64,000 nucleotides of DNA from Corynebacterium aurimucosum (GTDB lineage Bacteria; Actinomycetota; Actinomycetes; Mycobacteriales; Mycobacteriaceae): NCBI RefSeq assembly GCF_030408555.1, contig NZ_CP047048.1:682001-746000 (forward strand). Reading direction: 5' to 3'. Every line of letters starts with the position of its first letter. The first letter of the stretch is position 1. The translations under genes were made by a program, and so were the position numbers. The notes under the pieces are model-generated. The model was not told the origin of the DNA. It was given only the letters and a program-made list of their open reading frames with translations, and did not search any database. Below are positions 43,561 to 51,993 of this stretch, piece after piece.

Positions 43561-44928
43561 ATGCGAACTCGTGAACAGCTCAATGCAGTGATCAAGGCCT
43601 ATGACGTCCGTGGTGTCGTGGGCGAGGACATCGATGAGAACCTCGTGCGTGATACTGGTGCGGCCTTTGCCGCGATTCTCCGCGGGGAAGGGGAGAGCAC
43701 CGTGGCGGTGGGCCATGACATGCGTCCTTCCTCCCCGCAGCTGGCCGCTGCTTTCGCGGAGGGCGCTGCTGCGCAGGGCCTTGATGTTATCCAGCTCGGT
43801 CTGACGTCTACCGATGAGCTGTACTTTGCCGCCGGCCACCTGAACTGCGCGGGCGCTATGTTTACCGCCTCCCACAACCCGGCGAAGTACAACGGCATCA
43901 AGCTGTGCCGAGCGGGTGCTGTTCCGGTGGGCCAGGAGACAGGTCTGGAGCAGATCAAGGACATGCTGATCGATGGCACTCCGGCCTTCGACGGCGAGCC
44001 GGGCACCGTCACTGAGCGTGAGGTTCTTCCGGATTATGCGGCATTCCTTCGCGGCTTGGTGCCGCTGGAGAACTCCCGCCCACTGGTCGTGGCTGTCGAC
44101 GCCGCGAACGGCATGGGTGGACACACCGTCCCGGCGGTCTTTGAGGGGCTGCCTTTCGACGTGCGTGACCTCTACTTCGAGCTGGACGGCACCTTCCCCA
44201 ACCACGAGGCGAACCCGCTAGATCCGAAGAACCTGGTGGACCTGCAGAAGTTCACCGTTGAGCAGAAGGCGGATATCGGCCTGGCTTTTGATGGCGATGC
44301 GGATCGCTGCTTCGTGGTGGATGAGAAGGGCCAGCCGGTGCCGCCGTCTGCTATTTGTGCACTGGTGGCGGAGCGCTACTTGGACAAGTTCCCAGGCTCC
44401 ACAGTCATCCACAACCTGATTACGTCGAAGACGGTTCCGGAGCTCATCGCGGAGAAGGGCGGCAAGGCCGTGCGCACCCGCGTGGGCCACTCCTTCATTA
44501 AGGCCCAGATGGCCAAGGAGAAGGCGGTCTTTGGTGGTGAGCACTCCGCTCACTACTACTTCCAGGAATTCTGGAATGCGGACTCCGGCATGCTCGCGGC
44601 CATGCACGTGCTGGCAGCCCTGGGTGAGCAGGACAAGCCGCTGAGCGAGCTGATGGCCCAGTATTCGCGCTACGAAGCCTCGGGAGAGATTAACTCCACC
44701 GTGGAGGATCAGAAGGCAACGACCCAGCGCGTGCTGGATGAGCTGGCGGACAAGATTGAGTCCGTCGACGAGCTCGATGGCGTGACCGTACAGCTCAAGG
44801 GCACTGCCGCCTGGTTCAACGTCCGCGCCTCCAACACCGAGCCGCTGCTGCGCCTCAACGTTGAGGCTAAGACTGAAGACGAGGTGCAGGCCATCGTCGA
44901 CGAGGTCCTCGGCATCATCCGCGCCTAG
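43561..44928 (+). CDS. manB: Phosphomannomutase
   Basis: A 455-residue alpha-D-phosphohexomutase. Ser104 in TASHNP is the phosphorylated serine, FDGDADRCFVVDE binds magnesium, GGEHSAHYY binds the sugar and SNTEPLLRLN the phosphate. It converts mannose-6-phosphate to mannose-1-phosphate, between ManA and ManC in GDP-mannose synthesis. The ATG at 43561 follows a -10 hexamer by eight bases, so a leaderless mRNA is likely. A long hairpin follows the gene. In mycobacteria the next genes are TobH and manA; here they are displaced by the sulfite reduction cluster. Confidence 0.92.
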   Translation: MRTREQLNAVIKAYDVRGVVGEDIDENLVRDTGAAFAAILRGEGESTVAVGHDMRPSSPQLAAAFAEGAAAQGLDVIQLGLTSTDELYFAAGHLNCAGAMFTASHNPAKYNGIKLCRAGAVPVGQETGLEQIKDMLIDGTPAFDGEPGTVTEREVLPDYAAFLRGLVPLENSRPLVVAVDAANGMGGHTVPAVFEGLPFDVRDLYFELDGTFPNHEANPLDPKNLVDLQKFTVEQKADIGLAFDGDADRCFVVDEKGQPVPPSAICALVAERYLDKFPGSTVIHNLITSKTVPELIAEKGGKAVRTRVGHSFIKAQMAKEKAVFGGEHSAHYYFQEFWNADSGMLAAMHVLAALGEQDKPLSELMAQYSRYEASGEINSTVEDQKATTQRVLDELADKIESVDELDGVTVQLKGTAAWFNVRASNTEPLLRLNVEAKTEDEVQAIVDEVLGIIRA

Positions 44929-44975
44929 CGTGTGAAGGCACGTGCCTTCACACGAAGGCCTCGAGCCTTGAGACG

Positions 44976-45050
44976 AAAACTGCCCTATCTGACGATTTTC
45001 CCCGCGTTCATTGCGGCGGGAGCGATAACGTCGTCAGATAGGGCAGTTTT
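44976..45050. terminator. Bidirectional terminator with 20-bp perfect stem
   Basis: 44976-44995 pairs perfectly with 45031-45050; the 35-base loop holds a smaller CCCGC/GCGGG hairpin. The stem ends AAAACTGCCC/GGGCAGTTTT give T runs on both strands, serving convergent manB and fprA. The outer ACTGCCC/GGGCAGT is shared with the 60-bp repeat family. Confidence 0.8.
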
Positions 45051-45067
45051 AATTGGGACGAGCCGGC

Positions 45068-46420
45068 TTAGTCGCGCGAGTGGTTGACCATCTCTTCCCA
45101 CTCGACAAACTTCTTGCGCTCGCGACCCTCGGCCTCACCCAGGGCGCGCTCGGCGGCGTCAAGCTTCTTCCAGCCCTCCCAGGTCAGGTGCTCCAGGCCC
45201 TTGGACTTGAAGAGCTCGACGATGTCCTCGTCACGGGAGTGGGAGAGGTTGCCTGCTTCGGCGTCGGCAAGCAGCATGCCGATGGTCTCCGTGGCATCGG
45301 ACTTGGTGTTGCCGATGAGCCCCACCGGGCCGCGCTTGATCCAGCCGGTGGTGTAGAGGCCCGGGACGATATCGCCGTCGAGGTCAACCACGTGGCCGCC
45401 GTCGTTGTTGATGACGTTCTTCTGCTTATTGAAGGGAACGCCCTCGATGGCATCGGAGCGGTAGCCCACGGCCAGGTACACGGCCTGTACCGGCCACTCG
45501 GTGAACTTGCCGGTGCCGGAGACAGAACCATCGCCGTTGAGTGCGGTGCGCTCGGTCTTCACAGCGGTAACCTTGCCGTTTTCACCGATGAACTCCACCG
45601 GCTGCTCGAAGAGGTGGATCTGTAGGGTGTGCGGGGCATCCTTCGGCTCACGGATGGCGTAGCCTTCCAGAGTCTGGCACACCAGGTCGCAGGACTTGGC
45701 CTCTTCGCGGGCCTTGAGGGAGGCTTCGTCGTAGTCGATATCCTCCGGGTCCACCACCACGTTGATGGTCGGGGAGTGGTCGAGCTCCTTGAGCTCCAGC
45801 GGGGTGAACTTGGCCTGCGCCGGGCCGCGGCGGCCGAAGACGCGGACGGTGGTGGCCTGGTTCTTGGCCAGGGACTCATAGACGTTGTCGGGAATCTCGG
45901 TGGATTCCTTGAGCTCATCGCCGGTCTTGGCCAGGATGCGGGCCACGTCGAGGCCCACGTTGCCCACGCCGATCACAGCGACGTCGGTAGCGGAGAGATC
46001 CCAGGAGCGCTCAAAACGCGGGTTGCCGTCGTAGAAGCCAACGAATTCGCCGGCACCATGAATTCCTTCGAGGTCAGAGCCGGGGATCTGCATGCCCAAG
46101 TCGCCGACTGCGCCGGTGGCGAAGACGATGGCGTCGTAGTACTCCTCGAGTTCGGAGACGGTGACATCGCGGCCCACGTTGATGTTGGACAAAAGGCGGA
46201 TCTGTTCGGTGTCGAGCACTCGGTGCAGGGAGTTAACGATTCCCTTAATGCGCGGGTGGTCCGGAGCCACGCCGTAGCGGATGAGCCCGAAGGGGGCGGG
46301 CATCTGCTCGATGAGATCGATCTGAACGTTGCCGCCGGTTTTCTTCACCAGGATGTCGGAGGCGTAGATGCCGGCTGGGCCGGCGCCGATGACGGCTACT
46401 TTCAGGGACTGCTGGGTCAT
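45068..46420 (-). CDS. fprA: Ferredoxin/flavodoxin-NADP reductase, FprA type
   Basis: A 450-residue adrenodoxin-reductase-like flavoprotein. VAVIGAGPAGIYAS near the N-terminus binds FAD, VIGVGNVGLDVARIL binds NADPH, and the C-terminal GWIKRGPVGLIGNTKSDA is conserved in FprA enzymes. It should pass electrons from NADPH to a ferredoxin, here most likely for the sulfite reductase encoded divergently. In C. glutamicum a related fpr gene is next to cysI in the same arrangement. The start at 46420 is chosen because the GAGPAGIY motif then falls at the usual distance; AAAGG precedes it. Confidence 0.9.
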   Translation of the reverse strand: MTQQSLKVAVIGAGPAGIYASDILVKKTGGNVQIDLIEQMPAPFGLIRYGVAPDHPRIKGIVNSLHRVLDTEQIRLLSNINVGRDVTVSELEEYYDAIVFATGAVGDLGMQIPGSDLEGIHGAGEFVGFYDGNPRFERSWDLSATDVAVIGVGNVGLDVARILAKTGDELKESTEIPDNVYESLAKNQATTVRVFGRRGPAQAKFTPLELKELDHSPTINVVVDPEDIDYDEASLKAREEAKSCDLVCQTLEGYAIREPKDAPHTLQIHLFEQPVEFIGENGKVTAVKTERTALNGDGSVSGTGKFTEWPVQAVYLAVGYRSDAIEGVPFNKQKNVINNDGGHVVDLDGDIVPGLYTTGWIKRGPVGLIGNTKSDATETIGMLLADAEAGNLSHSRDEDIVELFKSKGLEHLTWEGWKKLDAAERALGEAEGRERKKFVEWEEMVNHSRD

Positions 46421-46466
46421 GATGGCCTTTCGGAATGTTGTAGTAACTAACGAAAGCTTAGGTCTA

Positions 46467-46498
46467 AACAAGCGTGGGTTTCATTGAACCGGCTTGTC
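46467..46498. promoter_or_regulatory. Imperfect inverted repeat in the fprA/cysI divergent promoter
   Basis: AACAAGC at 46467-46473 faces GCTTGTC at 46492-46498. Further right, the cysI side has GTCTGTTATTGCTAGAC. The 229-bp region (46421-46649) is the likely site for sulfur control, though no McbR-type TAGAC-N6-GTCTA box in that orientation was found. Confidence 0.35.
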
Positions 46499-46649
46499 TG
46501 CTGTAGGGCAACTGGGCCTAATTACATTCGGAGAACATTGTTGCATAAACCCAGCGTGCTTTGCATATTCGGGAGAAAATAAAAAAGACCGCTTTGTCTG
46601 TTATTGCTAGACCGGTAGGTTTTCACTAACCGACGAAAGGCAGCAAATT

Positions 46650-48320
46650 ATGACCACCGCCACACAGCGAAAGCCACGTGCGAAGAAACCGGAAGGCCAG
46701 TGGAAGATTGACGGCACCGCGCCGCTGAACTCCGACGAGGAAATCAAGCAGGCCGACGACGCCCTAGCAGTGCGTCAGCGCGTCATTGATATCTACTCAA
46801 AGCAGGGATTCTCCTCTATTCCCGCAGAGGACCTGGCCCCACGTTTCAAGTGGTTGGGTCTATATACCCAGCGCAACCAGAACCTAGGCGGGGAGATGAC
46901 ATCCAAGCTCAGCAACGCCGAGCTACAGGACGAGTACTTCATGATGCGCGTGCGCTTCGACGGCGGCCGCGCGGATCCCGCCAAGCTGCGGGCGGTGGGA
47001 GAGATTTCGCGCGATTATGCGCGCTCCACCGCGGACTTTACGGACCGCCAGAACATCCAGCTGCATTGGATTCAGATTGAAGATGTCCCCGCCATCTGGG
47101 AGAAACTGCGCTCTGTGGGGCTGGATACCTTGTTGGGCTGCGGCGACGTGCCCCGCGTCATTCTTGGCTCACCGGTAGCGGGAGTGGCTGCCGACGAAAT
47201 TATCGACGCCACCCCAGCCATCGAGGAGATTAAGAATGATTACCTCTTGCGCGATGAATTCCATAACCTTCCGCGTAAATTCAAGTCCGCCATCTCCGGC
47301 AACGTGCGTCAGGACGTGACCCACGAGATCCAGGACGTTGCCTTCGTGGGGACGCAGCATCCGGAGTACGGCCCGGGCTTCGATTGCTTCGTGGGCGGGG
47401 GCTTGTCCACGAACCCAATGCTCTCGCAATCCCTCGGCGCGTGGATTCCGCTCGAGCGCGTGCCGGAGGTATGGGCCGGTGTGGCGCGCATCTTCCGCGA
47501 CTATGGCTTCCGTCGCAACCGCAACCGCGCGCGTCTGAAGTTCCTGGTGGCGCAGTGGGGCATTGAGAAGTTTCGCAAGGTACTGGAGGAGGAATACCTC
47601 GACGCGCCGCTTCTCGATGGCCTCCCGCTCCCCGTCGCTCCCGGCAACCGCGATCACGTGGGCGTGCACCGCCAGCAGGACGGCAAGTTCTACGTCGGCG
47701 TGAAACCCACCGTGGGGCATGCCACTGGCGAGCAGCTCATTGCCATCGCCGACGTGGCCGAGAAATTCGGCATCAGCCGCATTCGCACGACACCGATGAA
47801 GGAGCTGCTTTTCCTCGACGTGGAAGAAGAGGACATTCCCGCGCTGTCACGTGCATTGGATGAGACGGGCCTATACTCCCAGCCCTCGGAGTTCCGCCGC
47901 GGCGTCATCTCCTGCACCGGCCTGGAGTTTTGTAAGCTCGCGCACGTGACCACCAAGGCCCGCGCCATCGAGCTCGTCGACATCTTGGAAGATGCCCTCG
48001 GTGACCTCGACGTCCCGCTGTCTGTTGCCCTCAACGGCTGCCCCAACGCCTGTGCGCGTTCGCAGGTAGCGGATATCGGGCTCAAGGGACAGATCGTGAC
48101 GGATGCCGATGGCAACCGCGTTGAAGGTTTCCAGGTCCACCTTGGCGGCGCCCTCGGGCTATCTCCGGACTGGGGCAGAAAGCTGCGTGGGCACAAGGTG
48201 GTGGCGGATGAGGTTCCGGACTATGTCATTCGCTTGGTCAACAAGTACAAGGAACAGCGCGAAGACGGCGAACAGTTCCGCCACTGGGTCTTGCGCGCGG
48301 ACGAGGAGGACCTGCAGTGA
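46650..48320 (+). CDS. cysI: Ferredoxin-dependent sulfite reductase
   Basis: A 556-residue siroheme/[4Fe-4S] reductase. Cluster ligands are Cys422 and Cys428 (CTGLEFCKLA) and Cys464 and Cys468 (NGCPNACARS). Tyr72 and Cys164 have the same 92-residue spacing as the Tyr69-Cys161 crosslink of the M. tuberculosis sulfite reductase, which supports sulfite over nitrite as substrate. It reduces sulfite to sulfide with six electrons from ferredoxin. GAAAGGCAGC precedes the ATG. The cysX gene overlaps its stop by four bases. A ferredoxin reductase gene is divergent. Confidence 0.92.
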   Translation: MTTATQRKPRAKKPEGQWKIDGTAPLNSDEEIKQADDALAVRQRVIDIYSKQGFSSIPAEDLAPRFKWLGLYTQRNQNLGGEMTSKLSNAELQDEYFMMRVRFDGGRADPAKLRAVGEISRDYARSTADFTDRQNIQLHWIQIEDVPAIWEKLRSVGLDTLLGCGDVPRVILGSPVAGVAADEIIDATPAIEEIKNDYLLRDEFHNLPRKFKSAISGNVRQDVTHEIQDVAFVGTQHPEYGPGFDCFVGGGLSTNPMLSQSLGAWIPLERVPEVWAGVARIFRDYGFRRNRNRARLKFLVAQWGIEKFRKVLEEEYLDAPLLDGLPLPVAPGNRDHVGVHRQQDGKFYVGVKPTVGHATGEQLIAIADVAEKFGISRIRTTPMKELLFLDVEEEDIPALSRALDETGLYSQPSEFRRGVISCTGLEFCKLAHVTTKARAIELVDILEDALGDLDVPLSVALNGCPNACARSQVADIGLKGQIVTDADGNRVEGFQVHLGGALGLSPDWGRKLRGHKVVADEVPDYVIRLVNKYKEQREDGEQFRHWVLRADEEDLQ

Positions 48321-48571
48321 ATTTTCGCCGTCAACCTAACCCCAACCGCAATCACCCAGCCTTTTGCCCTTATTGCGCTGGGACAAACCTTTTCCCAGAT
48401 GAGGAAGATGATTTTGCCTGGAAGTGCGAAGAGTGCCTCCGCATCTTTTCTGTACGCTTCCACGGCCAAGACGATGCCCCCGTAGCGCCCGCGCCGGCGG
48501 TCTCCTCCGCGGAGGCGCTGCAGCGCTCTCTCGCTCGCCGCGGCCATTCCACCGCGAAAACTCAGAATTAA
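48317..48571 (+). CDS. cysX: CysX, small cysteine-pair protein of sulfite reduction
   Basis: An 84-residue protein with two cysteine pairs, Cys17-Cys20 (CPYC) and Cys37-Cys40 (CEEC), a zinc-ribbon or rubredoxin-like arrangement. It corresponds to corynebacterial CysX, proposed to deliver electrons to CysI. The C-terminal 35 residues are alanine- and serine-rich and probably disordered. The GTG start overlaps the cysI stop (GTGA) with GGAGGA upstream, indicating translational coupling. Confidence 0.85.
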   Translation: MNFRRQPNPNRNHPAFCPYCAGTNLFPDEEDDFAWKCEECLRIFSVRFHGQDDAPVAPAPAVSSAEALQRSLARRGHSTAKTQN

Positions 48572-48582
48572 GGAAACCCACC

Positions 48583-49275
48583 ATGACCGCCCCGACCGCT
48601 ACCACGGCATTACTAACCTTGTCACACGGCTCACGCCACCCTGAGGCTGCAGCGAACGTTATGGCCCTGACCCACGCCGCTGGCGAATTGGCCGGTGTGC
48701 CGGCCACCGCCGCACACTTAGAATTCAATAACCCGCCACTTGATGAGGCGGCGCGCTGCCTAGCAGCGCAAGGAATACGCGAGGCGGTCGTTGTGCCATT
48801 GCTCTTTACCGAGGGCTACCACCAGCGCATCGACGTTCCTGAAGCTGTGGCCCAGGCTTCTTCGGCATCTGGAGTGCGCCTTCACCAAGCCCGTGGACTC
48901 GGTACCGGTGAGGACATGGCGCGTCTGCTGGCAGAGCGAGTTCCAGAGGGAACAGATACCGTTGTGCTCTATTCTGTCGGCTCCTCCGATGAGCGTGCCA
49001 ACGCCGCCGTTGCTGGTCTAGCGCGTCGTGTCGGTGAGCTTGCCGGTTGCACAGCGAAGGTTGCCTATGCCACGCGCGGTGCGCGCCAGCCCGTTGACTC
49101 GGGCGGAGAACAGGAGGTCGTCGTGCCACTTTTTGTGAGCCCTGGCCTGCTTTTAGATCGCCTCGACGAGGATGCAGGGCGCAGCGATGGGGAGACTCGG
49201 CAGATTCTCCCTCCGCTGGGTGAGGCACTCGCCGGCATTGTTTCCCACCGTTATGCGGAGGTGGCCCATGCGTAG
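48583..49275 (+). CDS. Sirohydrochlorin chelatase-like protein (CbiX/CysY type)
   Basis: A 230-residue CbiX-type protein. His15 in LSHGSRHPEA and His80 in LLFTEGYHQRID are the expected metal and tetrapyrrole ligands. With CobA it would make siroheme for CysI by inserting iron in sirohydrochlorin. It matches the place of cysY in the C. glutamicum sulfate cluster. The ATG at 48583 follows AAGGAA 11 bp after cysX; a longer frame overlapping cysX is not supported. Its end overlaps the next gene by eight bases. Confidence 0.85.
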   Translation: MTAPTATTALLTLSHGSRHPEAAANVMALTHAAGELAGVPATAAHLEFNNPPLDEAARCLAAQGIREAVVVPLLFTEGYHQRIDVPEAVAQASSASGVRLHQARGLGTGEDMARLLAERVPEGTDTVVLYSVGSSDERANAAVAGLARRVGELAGCTAKVAYATRGARQPVDSGGEQEVVVPLFVSPGLLLDRLDEDAGRSDGETRQILPPLGEALAGIVSHRYAEVAHA

Positions 49276-50263
49276 CCTCATTCTCATCGCGGTTGCGGGT
49301 GCCGCCGCGCAGCTTGTCGACGGTGGCATCGGCATGGGCTTCGGCGTCACCTCCACCACCATCCTGCTGCTAGCTGGCTTGGGACCCGCGACGGCCTCCG
49401 CCGTGGTGCACGCCTCGGAGCTGGGTACCACCTTGGTCTCCGGAATTAGCCACTGGCGTTTTGGCAACGTGCACTGGCCTACGGTGCTCAAGCTCGGTGT
49501 GCCGGGAGGCCTGTCAGCCTTCATCGGAGCGACGGTTCTGTCTAACCTTTCTCTCGAAGCTGCCGCGCCCGTAACGTCTGCGATTCTCGTGGTCCTAGGC
49601 ATCAACCTCGTCTGGCGCTTCTCGCGCCCACGGAGCCGCACATCGCAGGAAACTCGACAGCACTCCACTCCTCTTCTCGCGGGGCTCGGCGTGGTGGGAG
49701 GCTTTGTCGATGCTTCAGGCGGCGGTGGGTGGGGCCCGATTTCCACCTCGACGCTCATGGCGGTCGGCCGTGAGCAGCCGCGGCGCATCGTCGGCACGGT
49801 CAACACCGCAGAATTCCTTGTTACTTTTGGTGCCACGGCGGGCTTCATCGTTGGCCTCTGGGAGGAGATCGTGGCTAACGCTGCCGCGGTTGTAGCGTTG
49901 CTTATCGGCGGGGTGATTACCGCACCGATTGCAGCCTGGCTCATCTCGCGCATCAACCCCACGCTCCTTGGGGGCTTCGTGGGCACGGCTATCGTAACGC
50001 TCAACATTCCTAGGGCCCTAGGGTGGGCGCTGGCGCATCAGCAGATCCTTCTTTTGCAGGTCGCTGCGCTGGTCCTCGGAGTTGCTCTCACGGTCTGGGC
50101 GAATCAACGCCGGGCTCGATCCGCGCAGGGCGCGGAGGGGGATAGCACTTCGCAGCAGCGCACCGGCAGCCGCGTCGTTGAAACAGCGGAGCCGACCGGC
50201 CGCGAGACCGCCCATGCAGGAAGCTCCGCGGATTCGGAGGACGAGCGCGTCGGAGTTGAGTAG
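49268..50263 (+). CDS. TauE/SafE-family transporter (CysZ-like)
   Basis: A 331-residue membrane protein with about eight helices. GAAAQLVDGGIGMGFG at the N-terminus and GLGVVGGFVDASGGGGWGP in the middle are the two repeated signatures. The last 60 residues are hydrophilic and cytoplasmic. Its place after cysI-cysX-cysY equals that of cysZ in C. glutamicum, described as a putative sulfate transporter. Here it may move sulfite or a sulfonate instead, since sulfate activation genes are missing. GCGGAGG precedes the ATG. It converges on cobA with a 9-bp gap. Confidence 0.82.
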   Translation: MRSLILIAVAGAAAQLVDGGIGMGFGVTSTTILLLAGLGPATASAVVHASELGTTLVSGISHWRFGNVHWPTVLKLGVPGGLSAFIGATVLSNLSLEAAAPVTSAILVVLGINLVWRFSRPRSRTSQETRQHSTPLLAGLGVVGGFVDASGGGGWGPISTSTLMAVGREQPRRIVGTVNTAEFLVTFGATAGFIVGLWEEIVANAAAVVALLIGGVITAPIAAWLISRINPTLLGGFVGTAIVTLNIPRALGWALAHQQILLLQVAALVLGVALTVWANQRRARSAQGAEGDSTSQQRTGSRVVETAEPTGRETAHAGSSADSEDERVGVE

Positions 50264-50272
50264 AACTTGGCG

Positions 50273-51001
50273 CTAGAGCCCGGCAACTTCACCGATGACG
50301 ATGACCGCCGGGGGAGCCACCGAGTTCTCTTCCATCGTGGCCCCTAGCTCAGCCAACTCGCACTGGAATGCTCGTTCGCCATCGAGGGAGCCTTCCTGAA
50401 TGATGCGCACGGGGGTGTGGGGCGACAGGGAGGCGTCGATCAGCGCAGCAGCGATAGCGGCCGCGTTTTTGACACCCATGATGACAGACAACGTAGCCCC
50501 AGATTGTGCCAGTGCTGCCCAATCCACCAAAGACTTGGGATGGCCTGGCGGCAGGTGCCCGGAGACCACCGTGAAGGCATGAACGACGCCACGGTGCGTC
50601 ACCGGCGTTCCCGCCAGTGCGGGCACCGCGACCGCCGAGGTCACCCCGGGGATCACTTCCACCGGGATGCCCGCTTCCGTAAGCGCAGTGAGTTCTTCGA
50701 AACCACGCCCAAACACATAAGGATCCCCACCCTTGAGGCGGACCACGCGGCGCCCCTGGCGGGCGTTGTCAACCAGAATCTCGTTGATGCGCTCCTGGGC
50801 CACCTGGGCGCGGTAGGGGATCTTGGAGACGTCGATAAGTTCCTTGGTGCCTATATCGCACAGCTTATCCAGCTGGGCGGTTGGACCGAGGTGATCTGCC
50901 ACGATGACCTCGGCCTCCTGCAGCGCCCGCATGCCACGCACGGTGATGAGATCCCACGCGCCAGGGCCGCCGCCGACAAGGACTACCGGATGAATGCTCA
51001 T
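50273..51001 (-). CDS. cobA: Uroporphyrinogen-III C-methyltransferase
   Basis: A 242-residue SAM-dependent methyltransferase. VVLVGGGPGAWDLIT, VRLKGGDPYVFGRG and VIPGVTSAVAVPALAGTPVTHRG are the three classical signatures. It makes precorrin-2, which is oxidised to sirohydrochlorin; no dehydrogenase domain (CysG-type fusion) is present, so another protein must oxidise it. ATG 51001 is preferred; GTG 51007 is possible. No ribosome site is seen and TAGGAT eight bases upstream suggests a leaderless mRNA. It is divergent from the TobH-like gene. Confidence 0.9.
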   Translation of the reverse strand: MSIHPVVLVGGGPGAWDLITVRGMRALQEAEVIVADHLGPTAQLDKLCDIGTKELIDVSKIPYRAQVAQERINEILVDNARQGRRVVRLKGGDPYVFGRGFEELTALTEAGIPVEVIPGVTSAVAVPALAGTPVTHRGVVHAFTVVSGHLPPGHPKSLVDWAALAQSGATLSVIMGVKNAAAIAAALIDASLSPHTPVRIIQEGSLDGERAFQCELAELGATMEENSVAPPAVIVIGEVAGL

Positions 51002-51009
51002 GGCCACTA

Positions 51010-51015
51010 ATCCTA
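51010..51015 (-). promoter_or_regulatory. -10 element of cobA
   Basis: TAGGAT on the minus strand, eight bases from the ATG. It is back-to-back with the promoter of the TobH-like gene. Confidence 0.4.
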
Positions 51016-51017
51016 GC

Positions 51018-51023
51018 TATGCT
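51018..51023 (+). promoter_or_regulatory. -10 element of the TobH-like gene, leaderless
   Basis: TATGCT ends seven bases before the ATG at 51031; no ribosome site intervenes. Confidence 0.5.
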
Positions 51024-51030
51024 CGGGCCT

Positions 51031-51984
51031 ATGACTTCCTATGACCCCGAAACCGTGGGCTTCTTTGACATTGCCCACGAAGGCGCCCAGGCGCGCGTGG
51101 TGGCTGCATCCGTGCCGGAGCTTGCTCGCGTGCTGGGCGGACTCCGCCCGCGCAGCGTCGTCATCCTTGCCGCCGACCAAGTTTCCCGCGCTGCCGCTCA
51201 CGTTGCTGTGGGCCTAGCTGAGCCCGCTGAAGTCCCCATCATGGTCAGCGAGTCACTACCGCGCTTTACCGGTGCCCTCGATGTCGTGGTGGTGGCGGGG
51301 GATAGCCCGTGGGCGGAGCGCGCGCTGCATACTGCTGCGCGCCGGGGTGCTACGACAGTCCTTCTCAATGAGATCGACGACGCCCCCGAGGACACCATCG
51401 TCATTGACAACCTACCCACCGCCGAAGGGATCTCCCCGGTGCGCGTGATTACAGCTGTGCACGCGGTGTACGCGGTGCTGAGCGAAGACCCAGTTCTCGT
51501 TTCCCGCCGTGTGGAGGACGTCGCCGATGCAGTGGACCGTGAGCTGGAAGCACTATCCCCGCAACGTGACTCCACGACGAACCCTGGGCGCGCGTTGCGT
51601 GAATTCGTAGAGGGCGGGCGAGTCATCCACAGCTGTGGGCCCGATCCTTATGCGCTGTCGGAGGAGCGTACGCGCGTGCACCTTGACGCGCTTGTTGCCC
51701 GTATGGCTGGTGCGCTGTGGGCAGCCCACGGGCTGGGAGGGACCGTTGTTGATGCGGAAGGCTTAGGGCCGATTCTGCAGACAGACCCGACTGACATCTT
51801 CTACGACCCGTTTGAAGCGGAAGAGCCTTTGGTACCCTTGAAAATTGTTTTATGGGGACAGGAAGAGGCGAACCTTCCCCACTCTTTTGCAGCAGCGAGC
51901 GCCGACACCTCCTGTGGGGAATTGGCCCGCTCGCTGCAGTTGATTACGCGCAGTTATGCCGCGACCGCCTACGACGTGAAATAA
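51031..51984 (+). CDS. TobH/SIS-like phosphosugar protein
   Basis: A 317-residue protein resembling the mycobacterial Rv3256c/TobH group encoded between manB and manA. RSVVILAADQVSRAAAHVAVG and VVVVAGDSPWAERALHTAARRGATTVLL suggest two Rossmann-like sugar-isomerase (SIS) halves. Catalytic residues cannot be named. Linkage to manA (9 bp downstream) and manB points to mannose phosphate metabolism. The ATG is leaderless by position. An upstream in-frame start four codons earlier is less likely. Confidence 0.7.
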   Translation: MTSYDPETVGFFDIAHEGAQARVVAASVPELARVLGGLRPRSVVILAADQVSRAAAHVAVGLAEPAEVPIMVSESLPRFTGALDVVVVAGDSPWAERALHTAARRGATTVLLNEIDDAPEDTIVIDNLPTAEGISPVRVITAVHAVYAVLSEDPVLVSRRVEDVADAVDRELEALSPQRDSTTNPGRALREFVEGGRVIHSCGPDPYALSEERTRVHLDALVARMAGALWAAHGLGGTVVDAEGLGPILQTDPTDIFYDPFEAEEPLVPLKIVLWGQEEANLPHSFAAASADTSCGELARSLQLITRSYAATAYDVK

Positions 51985-51993
51985 AGGATTTCA

